A stretch of DNA of 64,000 nt from Dromiciops gliroides (taxonomy: Eukaryota > Chordata > Mammalia > Microbiotheria > Microbiotheriidae): contig NC_057867.1 of NCBI RefSeq assembly GCF_019393635.1, positions 69,629,492-69,693,491 on the forward strand. The letters are read 5' to 3'. A program made the translations under genes and the position numbers. Positions 9,706 through 20,440 of the stretch are shown here, piece after piece. How positions within the stretch are numbered: position 1 is the stretch's first letter; each line of letters starts with the position of its first letter. The notes beneath the pieces are model-generated. The model worked only from the letters and a program-made list of their open reading frames with translations, was not told where the DNA came from and did not search any database.

Positions 9706-11105
9706 CTAATAGACAGCATATGACTTCTTTTGCTCCTGTAGATATCCACCTCTTTATTGAGTGGAGGAAGCTGTTTTACCCTCAGCTCTGTGTAGTTATT
9801 CTTTTTTCATAGTGTTATAACGGTTTGTGTTGCTCTCCTTGTTTTTCCTTCTTTATTAGGCTGCTAGCTGGTGTTTTGTTTTATTTTGAAGCTTAGCTTT
9901 ACCTGTTTGCATTCTTGTTAACTTGGCCTTTCCTTGAGCACTCATTGTTTGCCTCCCATCTCAGATACTGCCTCAGTACGTTTTCTCCTGCTCACACCAC
10001 CAGAGACAGGCAATTTCGGAGCCCTTCTTGCAGTGAGAGTCAGGGGTATCTGGGTGGCTTCCTGCCACCTGGGAACTCACCAGGGTGGGTGACAGAAGCT
10101 GGGTTTGACCTCCCCCCCACACCACTCCTTTTCCTGAACAAGAAAGATCAGTCTTGTGCTGAAAGGTCTTCTTCCTACATACAGCTATTTCTCCTTCCTG
10201 GTTGTGGAACTTAGTGTGATGTGAACACCCCATTAAAGGGTGAGTGTTGGGGGTTCGAACTGTTGTGCAGACAAGAAGGAGTGAGAGAAACCATCCCAGC
10301 CATAGCTCAAAAGTGAGGCAGAGCAGGCTGGGGCTGTGCATTCTGCCGCCCCCCCCCACTTCCATTGTTGTTCGATTTCAGACATTGATGGTACAGAGCT
10401 TATCCTTGCCTTTGGTTCTTCCTTTGGGGTTTGAAGTGGTGGGTTTGGGAGTTATTTTGAGTCCCAGCCCTTACCTTCTTCCATTTGGTGTTGTGCCTGG
10501 CACACTTTCCACTATACTATACTTCTTAAGGATAGTCATGTTAAGTCAAAGGAATTCTCCTGGAATTGGATACAATGAAATCTCAGAAATGGGACTCTGC
10601 ACAGGTTAAGCATAAGAATGGTTCCCAAACAGGGCAGCAATTTCTGTTTTTTTTGTTTGTTTTTCAGAAAAATCACAAAACCTTAATTATGAGTAACCAT
10701 TTGTTCACTGGGTTATATAAATGGAGAATCTGCTCCCTTGGAATCCCCTGAAGTCCTAGCCACTTCTAGCTGTCATCTCTGAGGTTTCTCATAGGTGCAA
10801 ATTAAATGAGTAGGGAAACAAACATTTCATAGATGCCATAGAAGAAGCTATATATATAAGCCCGTATTTGAAATGTTGACATTTCTGGTAAATGGACGAC
10901 TCTCACAATATTTTTTGCTTCCCAAGGATGATTCTGTTATCATCAAAGGCTATTAATGCTGGTTAGGGTTTACTTTGTAAATTATTTTGTAATATGTTTA
11001 TAGACAGTGATATATCAAGAGAGACTTTTGTACATGAGACTCATTAGACAAACACAACTTTGGTTAACTAGAAAAGAGCCAAGTTTCTATCCGGTGAATT
11101 AACTG
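9706..11105. other. Unassigned DNA
   Basis: No repeat identified with confidence. 9915-10365 is open on both strands (99 aa +, 130 aa -) without a recognisable domain. A C-rich run lies near 10350. 10800-11090 is AT-rich and repeat-free. Confidence 0.45.
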
Positions 11106-11107
11106 AA

Positions 11108-11290
11108 ATTATAGCTGGCAAACCTGCATTTGAATCTTGGTTCTGACACCTGCTAGTTAATTAATAGAAGCTTGAACTTTTCAGCTCTTGGCCTTAGTTT
11201 TCCTAACAAAAAAATGGGGACAAGAATATTTGTATGACTTTGTCCTCAAGATCAAATGTTTGTAAAGCACTGTATGAACACAGCCTACTG
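11108..11290 (+). mobile_element. MIR/THER1 SINE
   Basis: GCATTTGAATCTTGGTTCTG, GCTCTTGGCCTTAGTTTTCC and the tail AAATGTTTGTAAAGCAC follow the MIR order. Diverged. Confidence 0.75.
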
Positions 11291-12484
11291 TTAAATCACT
11301 TTTAGGCCTTTTCCGCTCCTGGGTCACCAGAAGCTATGCTAAGCCTGACAAGAAGTAGAAAGATTATATCCAGGCAGGATCCTCTGCGGAGTTGACTTTT
11401 CTACTTCTTGCCAGACCTTTCTGAGAAATGGGTCAAATGCCTCATGCCAATGCTGGCTTCCAGCTGAGGACTTTGCAATCTCTTGCTGAAGAATTCCTGG
11501 AAATTAATTGGATGGGAGTCAATTTTCAACCCGAAGTTTCCTTAGACCCCCAAACATCCAAGTCCAGTGGCTCTTGCTCCTGAGCACACCAGTTTTCCCC
11601 CAGCAGGTCTCAAACATCCCCACAAAGCGGGGCTCTGTTTCTAGCCTCTCTCCAAATCTGGAGAACAAGAGCAAGAACACAGCAATCATTTTGACATCCC
11701 TGTCGAAAAAGAAATTGAATTGCCCCTCCTTTTCCCTCTCTGGCTTTTCAAGCTACTTATTATGAACTGCTGCCCTGCTTCGGTACTAAAGTAACAACAC
11801 TGATTTCTGTTCATTAGAATTATGCACTTCCTTATTGTTACGTGTTTGGGCGAGTTCCTTTCTCATGGCATTATAGGGCCCTGACAAAAGCAAAATGTAG
11901 TCCCTTTGACAGAGTTGAAAGGAAGCAATCTCTTATATGACAAATCCAACATTATCATATGTAAACCTCATTTGCTATGGAATGTCTCCCTGTTTCCAGC
12001 TCATTAATTGAATAAAGTCCATTTTCCCATCCTAGTCAGCAGCACTGTTCTCCAACTAATGGAATGATGCCTTGAGAAAAAAAGACACAAAAACAGGGAG
12101 ATGGAATGTGACAAAATAATCCCCCAAAGGACTGGAGAAAAAAATATACTGGGAGAAACAGTCGCAAGAATGAAATGTCCGTTTGGGAAACAGACATTTT
12201 TGGGTGGTTGAGTATTTTTACAAAGTTCTCTGGGGTTAACAGAGAGGCAATCCAGAGACTGTTTGCTTTTAATTAGGTTGTTCCCCAAATCTCCCAAATG
12301 GGGCATGTGGCCAACATAGATTGCTTTCTCTGTAGTTAGTCTTTATGAAAAGAAATTAAAAAACCCGGGCTTTATTTTTCACTTAAACTCACAACGTACC
12401 TGCCAACCTACAAAGAGGGCTACTCTTGTCAAAGATGCAGAGTGAGCTAACCATGTGAAGCTATGGTTGCATGATCCATAGCCA
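11291..12484. other. Repeat-poor unassigned DNA
   Basis: No interspersed repeat or domain-bearing frame recognised. 11810-12010 is AT-rich with ATTA/TAAT and TTTGACAG motifs and could be a conserved element; this cannot be tested here. Confidence 0.45.
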
Positions 12485-12650
12485 CAACCACAGATGTATC
12501 AGAGCTGGAAGGCCCCCTAGTCCAACCCCCCCCCCCCATTGGACTGGAGCCCAGAGGAAGGAAGGTATTTGGCCAAGGTCACTAAGCAAGTTAGTGGTAG
12601 AACTGGGAATGGCCCCAGGCCTCTTTCCAACCATATTGCTGCCATTCCCT
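12485..12650 (-). mobile_element. MIR SINE
   Basis: AGAGCTGGAAGG, a C homopolymer (about 12522-12537), GGCCAAGGTCAC and AGTGGTAGAACTGGG in antisense MIR order. Confidence 0.85.
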
Positions 12651-13140
12651 GTATTTCAGTATCAGTCCCTCCTCCTCAAATGCATCCCAAACTGAGCCAG
12701 TCTGTACTGTAGTAGACTGATGACCACCAGTGCCCCAGAAGAGAAAAGCCAAGAACCAGAAGGTCCTCTAAGATACAGAATGTTGGGCAGAGAGTTGGTT
12801 AGTCAGTTGGCTTTACTGAATTATTTTCCTTTGCCACAAGGGAAAGTTCACTAGGGATATGTATGGGGGCAGTGTTATTGGCTTCTACAGATAACACAAC
12901 CACACTTTAGAAACAGAAGTGACATGATATTTGTCCAGAAATAACTAATGTATAAGTGAAAGTTATAACATTTGGATTCAGGCCTATGATTTCTTTGGTA
13001 TATGGAACTCCAAGTCAGGAAATCTCCTCTACCAATGTCGATTTTAGGGAATTGCCCAGGACACCAAAATAGCAGTGATTTGTCCAGGATCACAGAATCC
13101 TTTTTTGCCAGAAACTGGATAAGCTACCTCAATAAAATGT
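12651..13140. other. Unassigned DNA with a MIR remnant
   Basis: Around 13050-13100, GTGATTTGTCCAGGATCACAG looks like a short antisense MIR core. Nothing else recognised. Confidence 0.45.
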
Positions 13141-13149
13141 GAATTAAAC

Positions 13150-13206
13150 ATGTATATGTATGTATATGTGTGTATATATGTATATATGTATATATATATA
13201 TATAGT
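13150..13206. repeat. TATG/TA microsatellite
   Basis: TGTATATG-type units grading into (TA)n immediately before the next SINE. Confidence 0.9.
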
Positions 13207-13212
13207 TATATA

Positions 13213-13472
13213 TAATGTTGTTGTTTGTTCAGTTGTTTTTCAGTCATGTCTGACTATGGCCTTATTTGAGGTTTTCTTGGCAGAGATACTGGGATAGTTT
13301 GCCATTTCCATCTCCAGGTTATTTCAGAGATGAGGATACTGAGGCAAAAAGGGTTAAGTGACTTGCCTAGGGTGACAAAGCTAGTAAGTGTCTGAGGCTG
13401 GATTTGAACTCAGGAAGATGAATCTTCCTGATTCCAGGCCCAGAATCCTATCCACTGTGCTGCCTAGCAGCC

Positions 13473-13474
<2 letters not shown>
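13213..13474 (-). mobile_element. CORE-SINE with RTE-like tail
   Basis: GTTGTTGTTTGTTCAGTTG tail, GAGATACTGGGATAG, GGTTAAGTGACTTGCC and GATTTGAACTCAGG in reverse order, ending in the head remnant CTGCCTAGCAGCCCC. Bordered on both sides by microsatellites. Confidence 0.9.
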
Positions 13475-13515
<41 letters not shown>

Positions 13516-13565
13516 TCTGTACGTATATACACACACATATACACATACATCCACACACAAATACA
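13474..13565. repeat. (GT)n then imperfect (CA)n microsatellite
   Basis: About 20 GT units to 13514, then ACACATATACACATACAT-type units. The small open frames on both strands here are translations of this repeat. Confidence 0.95.
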
Positions 13566-14496
13566 TAAAAATTTCTTAAACATCGTCTTTACTCTAGATG
13601 CTGGGGAAGACACAAAGTTGAGGAAAGACTTGGTTCCTGACTTCAGGGAGCTCCTAGTGTAGTAGAAGGTCATATTTGATCATACAATCTGTCCTTCTCA
13701 ATAGCACTTTCTCAGTTAAATGTTCGGTCTATATAAATTGACCAAAAGGAATATGAAGCAAAGTCGTTCCAAGGAAAATACCCATGAAAACAAGCAAGTA
13801 ACATCTCAGTTGGGGGTACAAGAATTTGATGGTGTTGGACTCTGAGCCTTTGTTCTACTGCTTAATAGCTAGTGAATGTCAGCACACTCTTCTATGCCTG
13901 AATTAGTTGATTATGTAAAAAGACAAAAGGGCTTCAACCAATGGATTGTGTCCTAAAATTGTGAGCAGAGGACCAGTGTTACCTTCCACAGGCAGTCACA
14001 GGACCCCAGCTAGGCTAATCTGGGCATTGTTCACAGGAGAGTGAACTATGGAAGCTACATCTGTTGGCCCAGAATTGATTGGGATAATTAGAACACCATA
14101 AAAGAAGTTGTCATAAGTGACTCTGCATAACCAGTCAAAGGAAGCTATTCTTCCATGGTCATTGACCAAGAAACCCTGGTTGGAGATTCCATGGTGATTT
14201 TGTAGGGGAAGAAAATCTTCTTAATTGTGGACTAGACCTTCTCAAGATGGCGCCAGATGCTCTTCTCTTATACCAAACAGTTCTCTGCTAGTTGTTTGTG
14301 AATGAGAAGACAGGGCACCATTCAGGACAGTGAGTCTGAATTTCTTGCTTAAGGAATTTGTGAAAAGAAACTGTATTTGAGACCTTACTTTATTTTTAAA
14401 AAAATTTTAAATCTTAAAAATAATTTTTGAGCCCTTACTTTAGTGAACCTTATTGAGTACTTGATAACCGTAAAGAAAATCAGACTGACAAAAGTA
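13566..14496. other. Unassigned DNA with a YY1-like motif
   Basis: No repeat recognised with confidence. CAAGATGGCGCC at 14242-14253 matches the known YY1 core CAAGATGGC, a motif also frequent at LINE-1 5' ends. Confidence 0.4.
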
Positions 14497-14510
14497 TACT
14501 ATAAAGTCTT

Positions 14511-14642
14511 TTTTTTTTGAGGCAGTTGGGGTTAAGTGACTTGCCCAGGGTCACACAGCTAGTAAGTGTCAAGTGTCTGAGGCCGGATTTGAACTCAGGT
14601 CCTCCTGAATCCAGGGCCGGTGCTCTATCCACTAGCTGCCCT
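14511..14642 (-). mobile_element. tRNA-headed marsupial SINE (WSINE1 type)
   Basis: Short-form SINE with A tail, flanked by a perfect 14-bp duplication TACTATAAAGTCTT (14497-14510 and 14643-14656). The head is slightly truncated. Confidence 0.95.
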
Positions 14643-14656
14643 TACTATAAAGTCTT

Positions 14657-16135
14657 AATAATTACAGCTATTTGATATCAGTTTAAAGATAGGAATGTAT
14701 TTCTCTGAAAGAGATTAGATAACAAAGAATTAGAAAGAACCAAACTTAATCTAAACTTGAATTAAACAAGTGAATGTAAATTAGTGGGAAAAGTCCATAC
14801 AGGACAAAAATTGTCAGCATGCTGGAAATCAGTTTGGCAAAATTAGGGTTAGATCAACATGTTATACCATATGTCACAATAAATTAAAGATGGGTAGGCT
14901 CAGTGGATAGAGCACTGGGCCTGGAGTCAGGAAGTCCTGAGTTTAAATGTGGCCTCAGACGCTTACTAGCTGTGTGAACCTGGGCAAGTCACTTAATCTC
15001 TGTTTGCCTCAATTTGCTGGAGAAGGAAATGGCCAACCACTCTAGTATCTTTGCCAAGAAAACCTCACGGACAGAATTGGTGTGCTATGGTCCACAGGGT
15101 CACAAAAAGTCAGACACAACTGAACAACAACATCCAACCCCAATGTTAAATATCAAAATTCAAAAAAAGAGGATAAACAGGTCATATACCTTTCAAAACT
15201 ATGGGCAAGGGATGAATTCTTATCCCAGGAATGGGATAGAGGCAATTACAAATGATAAGATAGATTTTGATTACATGAAATAGAAAAGCTTTTGCACAAA
15301 CATTAATACGTTTAAGATAAGAAGGGAAGTAGTCAGTGGGGAAAAATCTTTATGTCAAATATCTTTGATGGGAGTTTAATATTCTAGATAGGTAACCAAC
15401 AGAAATCTCTAAGACCAAAAGCCATTTCCCAATAGACATTTGGTAAAAGGATATGAACAAACATTTCTCAGAAGGAGAATTGCCAGCTAATGCACCGAAT
15501 CACTGAGAAAGAGAAATTTAATTCAAAACAACCTTGGCATTTCACCTCCCACCTAGCAGATTGGCAAAGATGACAAAAGATGAGAATCATCCTGTTGCAG
15601 AGGTTGTGAGCACACTTAAATCCGGAATTAGTACAGCCATTCTCTAAGGGAATTTGAAATTGCATGCAAATGTAGTGATTAAAATGTCCATGCCTTTTGA
15701 CTCAGATATTCCACTGCTTTTCATATAACCCCAAAGACAGAAAGACTCTAAAAACACCAGGTATTTGTAGCAAATATTTTCTGGCAGAAAAGAACTGGAA
15801 AAAATAGATGCCCATCAGTTGGGTAACATGCAAACAAATTGTAGCACATGATCACAATACAGTATTGCTGTGCTATAAGAAAGAAGGAACATTGTGAATT
15901 CAGAGAAACATAGAAAGACTTAGATGAATTAAAGAATAAAGTGAGCTGAGCCAGGAAAACAGTATATGCAATTACTACAACTGCTTAAAGAGAACAACAG
16001 AACAGTCAAAGTGAATGTTGCAAAATCATAAAGGACGAGGTTGGCCTCAAATAAAAGATATGAAATGATATGTTCTCTGATTCCTTTGCAGAAGCGTAGG
16101 TCAGCAAGTATGGGACAGTATATATAAAATATGAT
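14657..16135 (+). pseudogene. Old L1 ORF2 C-terminus and 3' region
   Basis: Plus-orientation L1 in decay. GATTTTGATTACATGAAA, AGCTTTTGCACAAAC, CCATTTCCCAATAGAC, GGATATGAACA and AGCCATTCTCTAAGG follow the ORF2 C-terminal order seen inverted at 59.4-59.9 kb; a 3' segment with TAGATGCCCATCAGTTGGG follows. No long frame survives. A SINE interrupts it at 14890-15133. Confidence 0.8.
14890..15133 (+). mobile_element. CORE-SINE with RTE-like tail
   Basis: GCTCAGTGGATAGAGCAC head, GAGTTTAAATGTGGCC box B-like, CORE, then GAGAAGGAAATGGCC and GTCAGACACAACTGAACAAC tail. Inserted in the old L1. Confidence 0.9.
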
Positions 16136-16136
16136 C

Positions 16137-16195
16137 TCAGGTCTGCCTGACTCTACGTCCAATGTTCTATCCACTGTGTCACCCAGCTGCCTAGG
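16137..16195 (-). mobile_element. SINE head remnant
   Basis: Only the antisense tRNA-like head remains: CTATCCACTGTGTCACCCAG then CTGCC. Confidence 0.65.
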
Positions 16196-16960
16196 TGAAG
16201 GTTTTTAAAAACCAAAAAAGAGGATTTTCTATTTGATTCTGGAGGTACTAAGAAGCCAGTGGACTTTATTGGTAAGGGGGTGAAATGGCTAGACCTGTGC
16301 TTTAGGAGAATTAGTTTTGGTACCTGAGAGGCAGATGGATTGGAATCAGGAGAAATTTGGGGTAGGGAGACCAACTAGTAGGCTACTGCAATAATTCAGG
16401 CTTGAGGTGATGAAGGACTGCACTAGATTGGCAGCTATATGTGAGTGAAGAGAAGGAAGCATTTATGAGAGACGTGGTAAAGGGAGATAAGACTTGGCAA
16501 CATATTGGATAAGTGGGGTGAGTGCGAGTGAGAGGTCAAGGATGATACCAATGTTATGATCTTGGGTGACTGGTAAGAGGGTGGGGCTCTGACAGTAATA
16601 AAGAAATGAGGAATAGAGGAGAATTTAGGGGAAAAGATAATGAGTTTGGTTTTGGACTTGTTCACCTTGGCATGTCTATGGGACATCCAGTTGTTAATGT
16701 TCAAGAGACAGTTGGTGCTGTGAAGACTGTAGGTCAGGAAAGAGATTAGGTAGGGCTGGATAAATAGATCTGAGCATCATCTGCATAGAGAAGGTACTCG
16801 AACCCACGAGAGCTGCTGCAATCGCCAAAGGAAGGATGTCCAGAGCTACAAGAGAAATTGAATGAGACTGAGTCGTCTTCTTCCCACATAGCAGAAGTAG
16901 AAGTATTAAAGAGGAGCTGTCGAGCAATATTCTTTGTCAGTACAAGGAAGGGGCCTCCTA
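16196..16960 (-). pseudogene. L2 LINE reverse-transcriptase relic
   Basis: Antisense L2: AGACCTGTGCTTTAGGAG, GGCTACTGCAATAATTCAGG, GGACATCCAGTTGTTAATG and GAGCATCATCTGCATAGAG. On the minus strand 16776-16787 encodes the catalytic Y-A-D-D box followed by A-Q-I-Y-L. Sequence upstream of YADD (16800-16960) does not look like standard L2 and may be diverged or replaced. Confidence 0.8.
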
Positions 16961-16964
16961 ACAA

Positions 16965-17160
16965 CTGGAGCTATTGAAAGTAAAAGGGGCTGATTCCACA
17001 AGTCAGCTGGTCATCATCCCAGAAGGTCTCCGAACAGAAGCTGTGGTCCTCACTTGTCAAGAACGTTATAGAGGAGGATTACTGCCCTGGTAGGCATTCT
17101 GTTTGATGACTGCAGATGTCCCCTTCAAATCAGAGCTTTTATGATTCAAAGAATGGTACA
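16965..17160 (+). mobile_element. CR1/L3 LINE 3' fragment
   Basis: GAACAGAAGCTGTGG, CACTTGTCAAGAACG and GATGTCCCCTTCAAATCAG match the final part of CR1-type LINEs (aacagaggctgg ... cacttgtcag ... ccttccaa) by eye. Confidence 0.65.
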
Positions 17161-17654
17161 AAAAGTGGACAAAACAACTTCTTATTCTACTTTTAAAAAG
17201 AAGAGAAATGTTTCCTTTGATTTCATTTGCTTGAGGCAGAGGTGGATTAGTCAATCTAGCGATGGACTGTTCCTTGAATTTTCTTAGGGATAGAAATAGA
17301 GAATTGCTGGCTGTTTGTAAAAAAATATCCACTGGTATACACTCAGCACAGTAGCCAAAACAATCGTCTTAAATAGCTTAGATATTTGTTACATCCCTTT
17401 TCAAGAACTAATGTCTCACTTTGGTTTCACTCTTTTCAGGATGTGAAAGATGCCCAGCTTTTAAGTTGGGCATGACTTTAGAAATCACTTCCAACTTGAT
17501 TCCCTTACCCTTTTGTCTTATCACCACTCATGGCCTGACATTGCTTCATCTTGGGTCCAGCAGTGCTTTCTTTCCTCCTACTCTTGAGGAGCTGGTACTG
17601 AAAGCTAGTGGAAGAATTCAGGTCTCTATATGAGCTGAGCCCTTACTGTTGAAT
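17161..17654. other. Unassigned DNA
   Basis: No repeat or domain-bearing open frame recognised. Confidence 0.45.
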
Positions 17655-18127
17655 AGTAATGGATTTATTCTTCTTTTACTTGATCCTACTCTCCTCACTA
17701 GTTCTTTGAAGCCTTCTCCGTTCTCCTCAAACCTCTGGTGCTTTTTCAAATTTCCTCACTTTAGCCAAAGATCTCACCTCTTACTTTACTACAAAAAAGC
17801 AAGGAACTCTGTTCTGAACTGCCTTGGCTCTCCTGCTCCACAACTCAAACATTTAGCATTGTTCCTTTGCTTTCCCTCCAGTCTTTGAAGAAGTTACCAT
17901 CTCCCTTTCTAGGCCAGTCATACACTCCTGCCCCTGATCCCATCCCTTCCCATTTCTTTCTTAAGTATGTTCATCAGTCACTCACCTCTCTCAGCTCCAG
18001 TCTCTCCCTATCACATGGTTCCCCTGCTGCCCAAAATAATGCATTTGTTTTTAAAAAATCCTTTACTTGATTCAACCATCTTCTCAAGCAACCATCTTGT
18101 GTCTCATCTCTCATTCTCCCTTGTTGA
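17655..18127 (+). mobile_element. L2 LINE, 5' ORF2 part
   Basis: Pyrimidine-rich sequence similar in order to the upstream part of the L2 at 34.7-35.1 kb (CCTCACTTTAGCC, CATTTCTTTCTTAAG, AACCATCTTC). Reading frames are broken. Confidence 0.55.
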
Positions 18128-18229
18128 TGAGCAGAATGAATGGCATAGCAGAAAGGGCATGGCGGTTTGAATCTGAAGAGACTGTGTGGCTGAACATGGC
18201 TCTGTGTGACTCTTAACCAAGTCAAGTCA

Positions 18230-18360
18230 AGGCAGGTCAGTGCATTTAGTAAGTGCTTACTTTCTTCTAGACAGTCTATGTGCCAGGAATACAGGTACAA
18301 AGGAGAAGAAAGATTGTCCCAGCTGTCAAAGAACTTAAGTTTTAATGGGGTGAAGATAGT
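18230..18360 (-). mobile_element. L2 LINE 3' end
   Basis: TTTAGTAAGTGCTTAC, TATGTGCCAGGAATACAG and CCAGCTGTCAAAGAAC correspond to the antisense L2 3' end. Confidence 0.7.
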
Positions 18361-19007
18361 ACCTGAAAGGGAGCTGAAATGGGCAGGGCTGAGGAGGAGG
18401 GACTGGTAAAGGTATCAAGCATAGAGGCTCGGTTACAGAAAGTCCAAAAGCTGGGGAAAGTCAAGAACACAGTGGAGAGAGGACTAAAGACCTGGCTGAC
18501 CTAGATAACCTAGACCTTCTCCTTCAGATGGAGATTCTGGAAAGAACCAACCGATTACAGGGAAGAGTGGCGGGGATAGGGGGTACTTCCATTTTGCAAA
18601 GTCTAGGGGTGAAGTGAGCTTCTAGGGTGAAGAGGTTTGGGGGGCACTGGATAGAAAGTCCTGACGTCCAGGAGAGTCAGTAGGCCATCCTCGAGAGGAA
18701 TGAAGAATCACCCTTATCCAATTTCCAGATGACACAAACCTGGGAGGGATATTTGATGTACTGGATGATATTCAGGGTGTAAAAAGATCTCAGATGACTA
18801 GACCATCGAGCTGATTATAATTCAGTAAGGTTTAATAGAAATAAATGCAAAGCCTTACGTGGGATTTTTTAAAAGTCGTTTTCAAAAGTACAGGATGGGA
18901 GAGTCATGGTTAGGTAGCTGTTTGAGAAAGAGCTGGGAGTTTTCGTGAACTGCAAGCTCATTGTAAGATAGGAGTCAAAAAATAAAAGCTAATATGACCT
19001 TAGCATG

Positions 19008-19524
19008 TGTTATGGGGAAATAGGTGGGAGGGTTGGGATAGGGATCTTTAAAGAGGAATTCCTAAAGAATTACACCTTCTAGCACACAAATACATTTAGA
19101 ATAAAATAATAGTTTATTTAGGGTGCTAGGGAAAGGAAACCAAGAGAGAAATCCTTGGATTTCTCATGGGGAGAAGGCATGACACAGAGTGTGGCTCTGA
19201 GATACCTATCTCCTTGAGCAGGAAACAGGCAAATACTTTTATAGATGTCTGATGAGGTGATCTTCTGACTGTGGAAAGTTCCCCTATTGGGGGAGGACTA
19301 TCCCTGACTGATGATGGCTGGGGGAAGTTGGGTGAGGGGCAGCTCTGGATCTCTCAAGCCATCTCTCTGCTCCTCATGCCACAAAGGCAGCAGCCACACC
19401 CAATCCCATCTCCCTGAGGGGTGGGGGAGACTGGTTAGGTGTGTCTGTCCTTTGGTTTGGTTTCTCAAGGTGAAGGTTCTTTGATGTACCCCCAGAGAAC
19501 TTCTGGGGTACTAGGCCTATAACA
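19008..19524 (-). mobile_element. Solo LTR, family A, inside CR1
   Basis: Ends TGTTA...TAACA. On the minus strand it has a TATA box (TATAAAA, 19237-19243), a poly-A signal (AATAAA, 19113-19118) and near its 5' end the hairpin CCCCAGA...TCTGGGG (19490-19508). The same layout recurs at 24975-25534. Flanks GCATG (19003-19007) and GCCTG (19525-19529) look like a 5-bp duplication with one change. CR1 resumes directly after it. No viral genes. Confidence 0.9.
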
Positions 19525-19829
19525 GCCTGCATTAAAGATGCAGAACTTCCAGGAATGTGTTTCTATGTGTCCTAAATGTGAAGGGGTTCTAGATCACATT
19601 CTAGGAAAGCAGGTGAAGGAACTGGTGAAGTTTAGCCCTTTGGGGGTGGGAGGGACCCAACTGCTCTCCTTAAGTATTTGAAAGAGTCCATGTGGAAGAA
19701 GTGATTAGATTTGGTTTGATTGGTCCCTGAGTACAGAACTGATGGGTAGAAGTTGCAAAGAGAAAAATTTAGCCTTGATATAAGGAAACTTTCCTAACAC
19801 TCAGAACTGTTCCAAAGTGTATTGGGCTA

Positions 19830-20313
19830 TGTGAGAAAATGGGTAGTTGTCTCCTCTCAATGAGGATATAACAGTCAGTCATACTCCTTCTGACCTGTTT
19901 GTAGGACAAAGGTCTCAGATCCCCTCCTCCCCTTCTGGCTAACAAAATCACATGGTTCAAGGAGCCCTGGTCTCAGTAAGGTCTGCTCCTGAGTTGTGTC
20001 CATATGAGGAAGAATAAGGTCTACTCCTGAGTTATACCCATATAAGGAAGAGGGATGGGAATACTGCATTCTGATTAGCTAGTTTTTGTGTGTAGATTGT
20101 AACCCTTGAGTAATTGGACCAATGATGAAAAAGGGGAGGGTCCATTTGCGTTAGGGACTAGGGTTTAAAACAGGGCCTGGGAGCCCCCTTTATTTGTACC
20201 CACTAGCTGCACTCTAGGGTGCCTCCTTCTCACGAGAAGGAAATAAAAGAGCCTTTGTCACATTGCTGCTAAGTTCTGGAGAATTATTAAGAAGAGGATT
20301 GTTTTCCCTCGCA
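19830..20313 (+). mobile_element. Solo LTR, family B, with tandem enhancer-like repeat
   Basis: Starts TGTGAG and ends CTCGCA (imperfect inverted ends), flanked by the perfect 5-bp duplication GGCTA (19825-19829, 20314-20318). In U3 a 37-38 bp unit is repeated in tandem (about 19978-20014 and 20016-20052; key motif CTCCTGAGTT). CCAAT at 20119-20123, TTTAAAA at 20164-20170 and AATAAA at 20242-20247 give normal promoter and poly-A spacing. The CR1 host continues across it. Confidence 0.9.
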
Positions 20314-20440
20314 GGCTATTTTGGAAGGTGGCACTTTTCCTGTCATTGACTAAACAGAGGCTAGATGACTACTTGGGTTGTTGTAGAGTACACAGATGCC
20401 TTTCAACTCTTATTTTGTAATTTGGTGACCGAACTTGAAG

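Larger units (their letters stand above)
18700..20440 (+). mobile_element. CR1/L3 LINE split by two solo LTRs
   Basis: CR1-type landmarks appear in order: CAGATGACACAAACCTGGGAG, AATAAATGCAAAGCC, AAAGTACAGGATGGGAGAG, GAGCTGGGAG, GCAAGCTCATTGTAAG; after the first LTR, CCTGCATTAAAGATG and GAAGGAACTGG; after the second, GGCTATTTTGGAAGG and CAGAGGCTAGATGAC. Segments 18700-19007, 19525-19829 and 20314-20440 therefore belong to one old copy. Confidence 0.8.

Noticed and set aside
9915..10365. Overlapping frames of 99 (+) and 130 (-) residues
   Set aside because: No recognisable domain; C-run translation to glycine and stretches of low-complexity residues. Not enough to call a gene.
13381..13673. 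Overlapping open frames on both strands with CV and TH repeats
   Set aside because: They are translations of the GT/CA microsatellite and the adjoining SINE.
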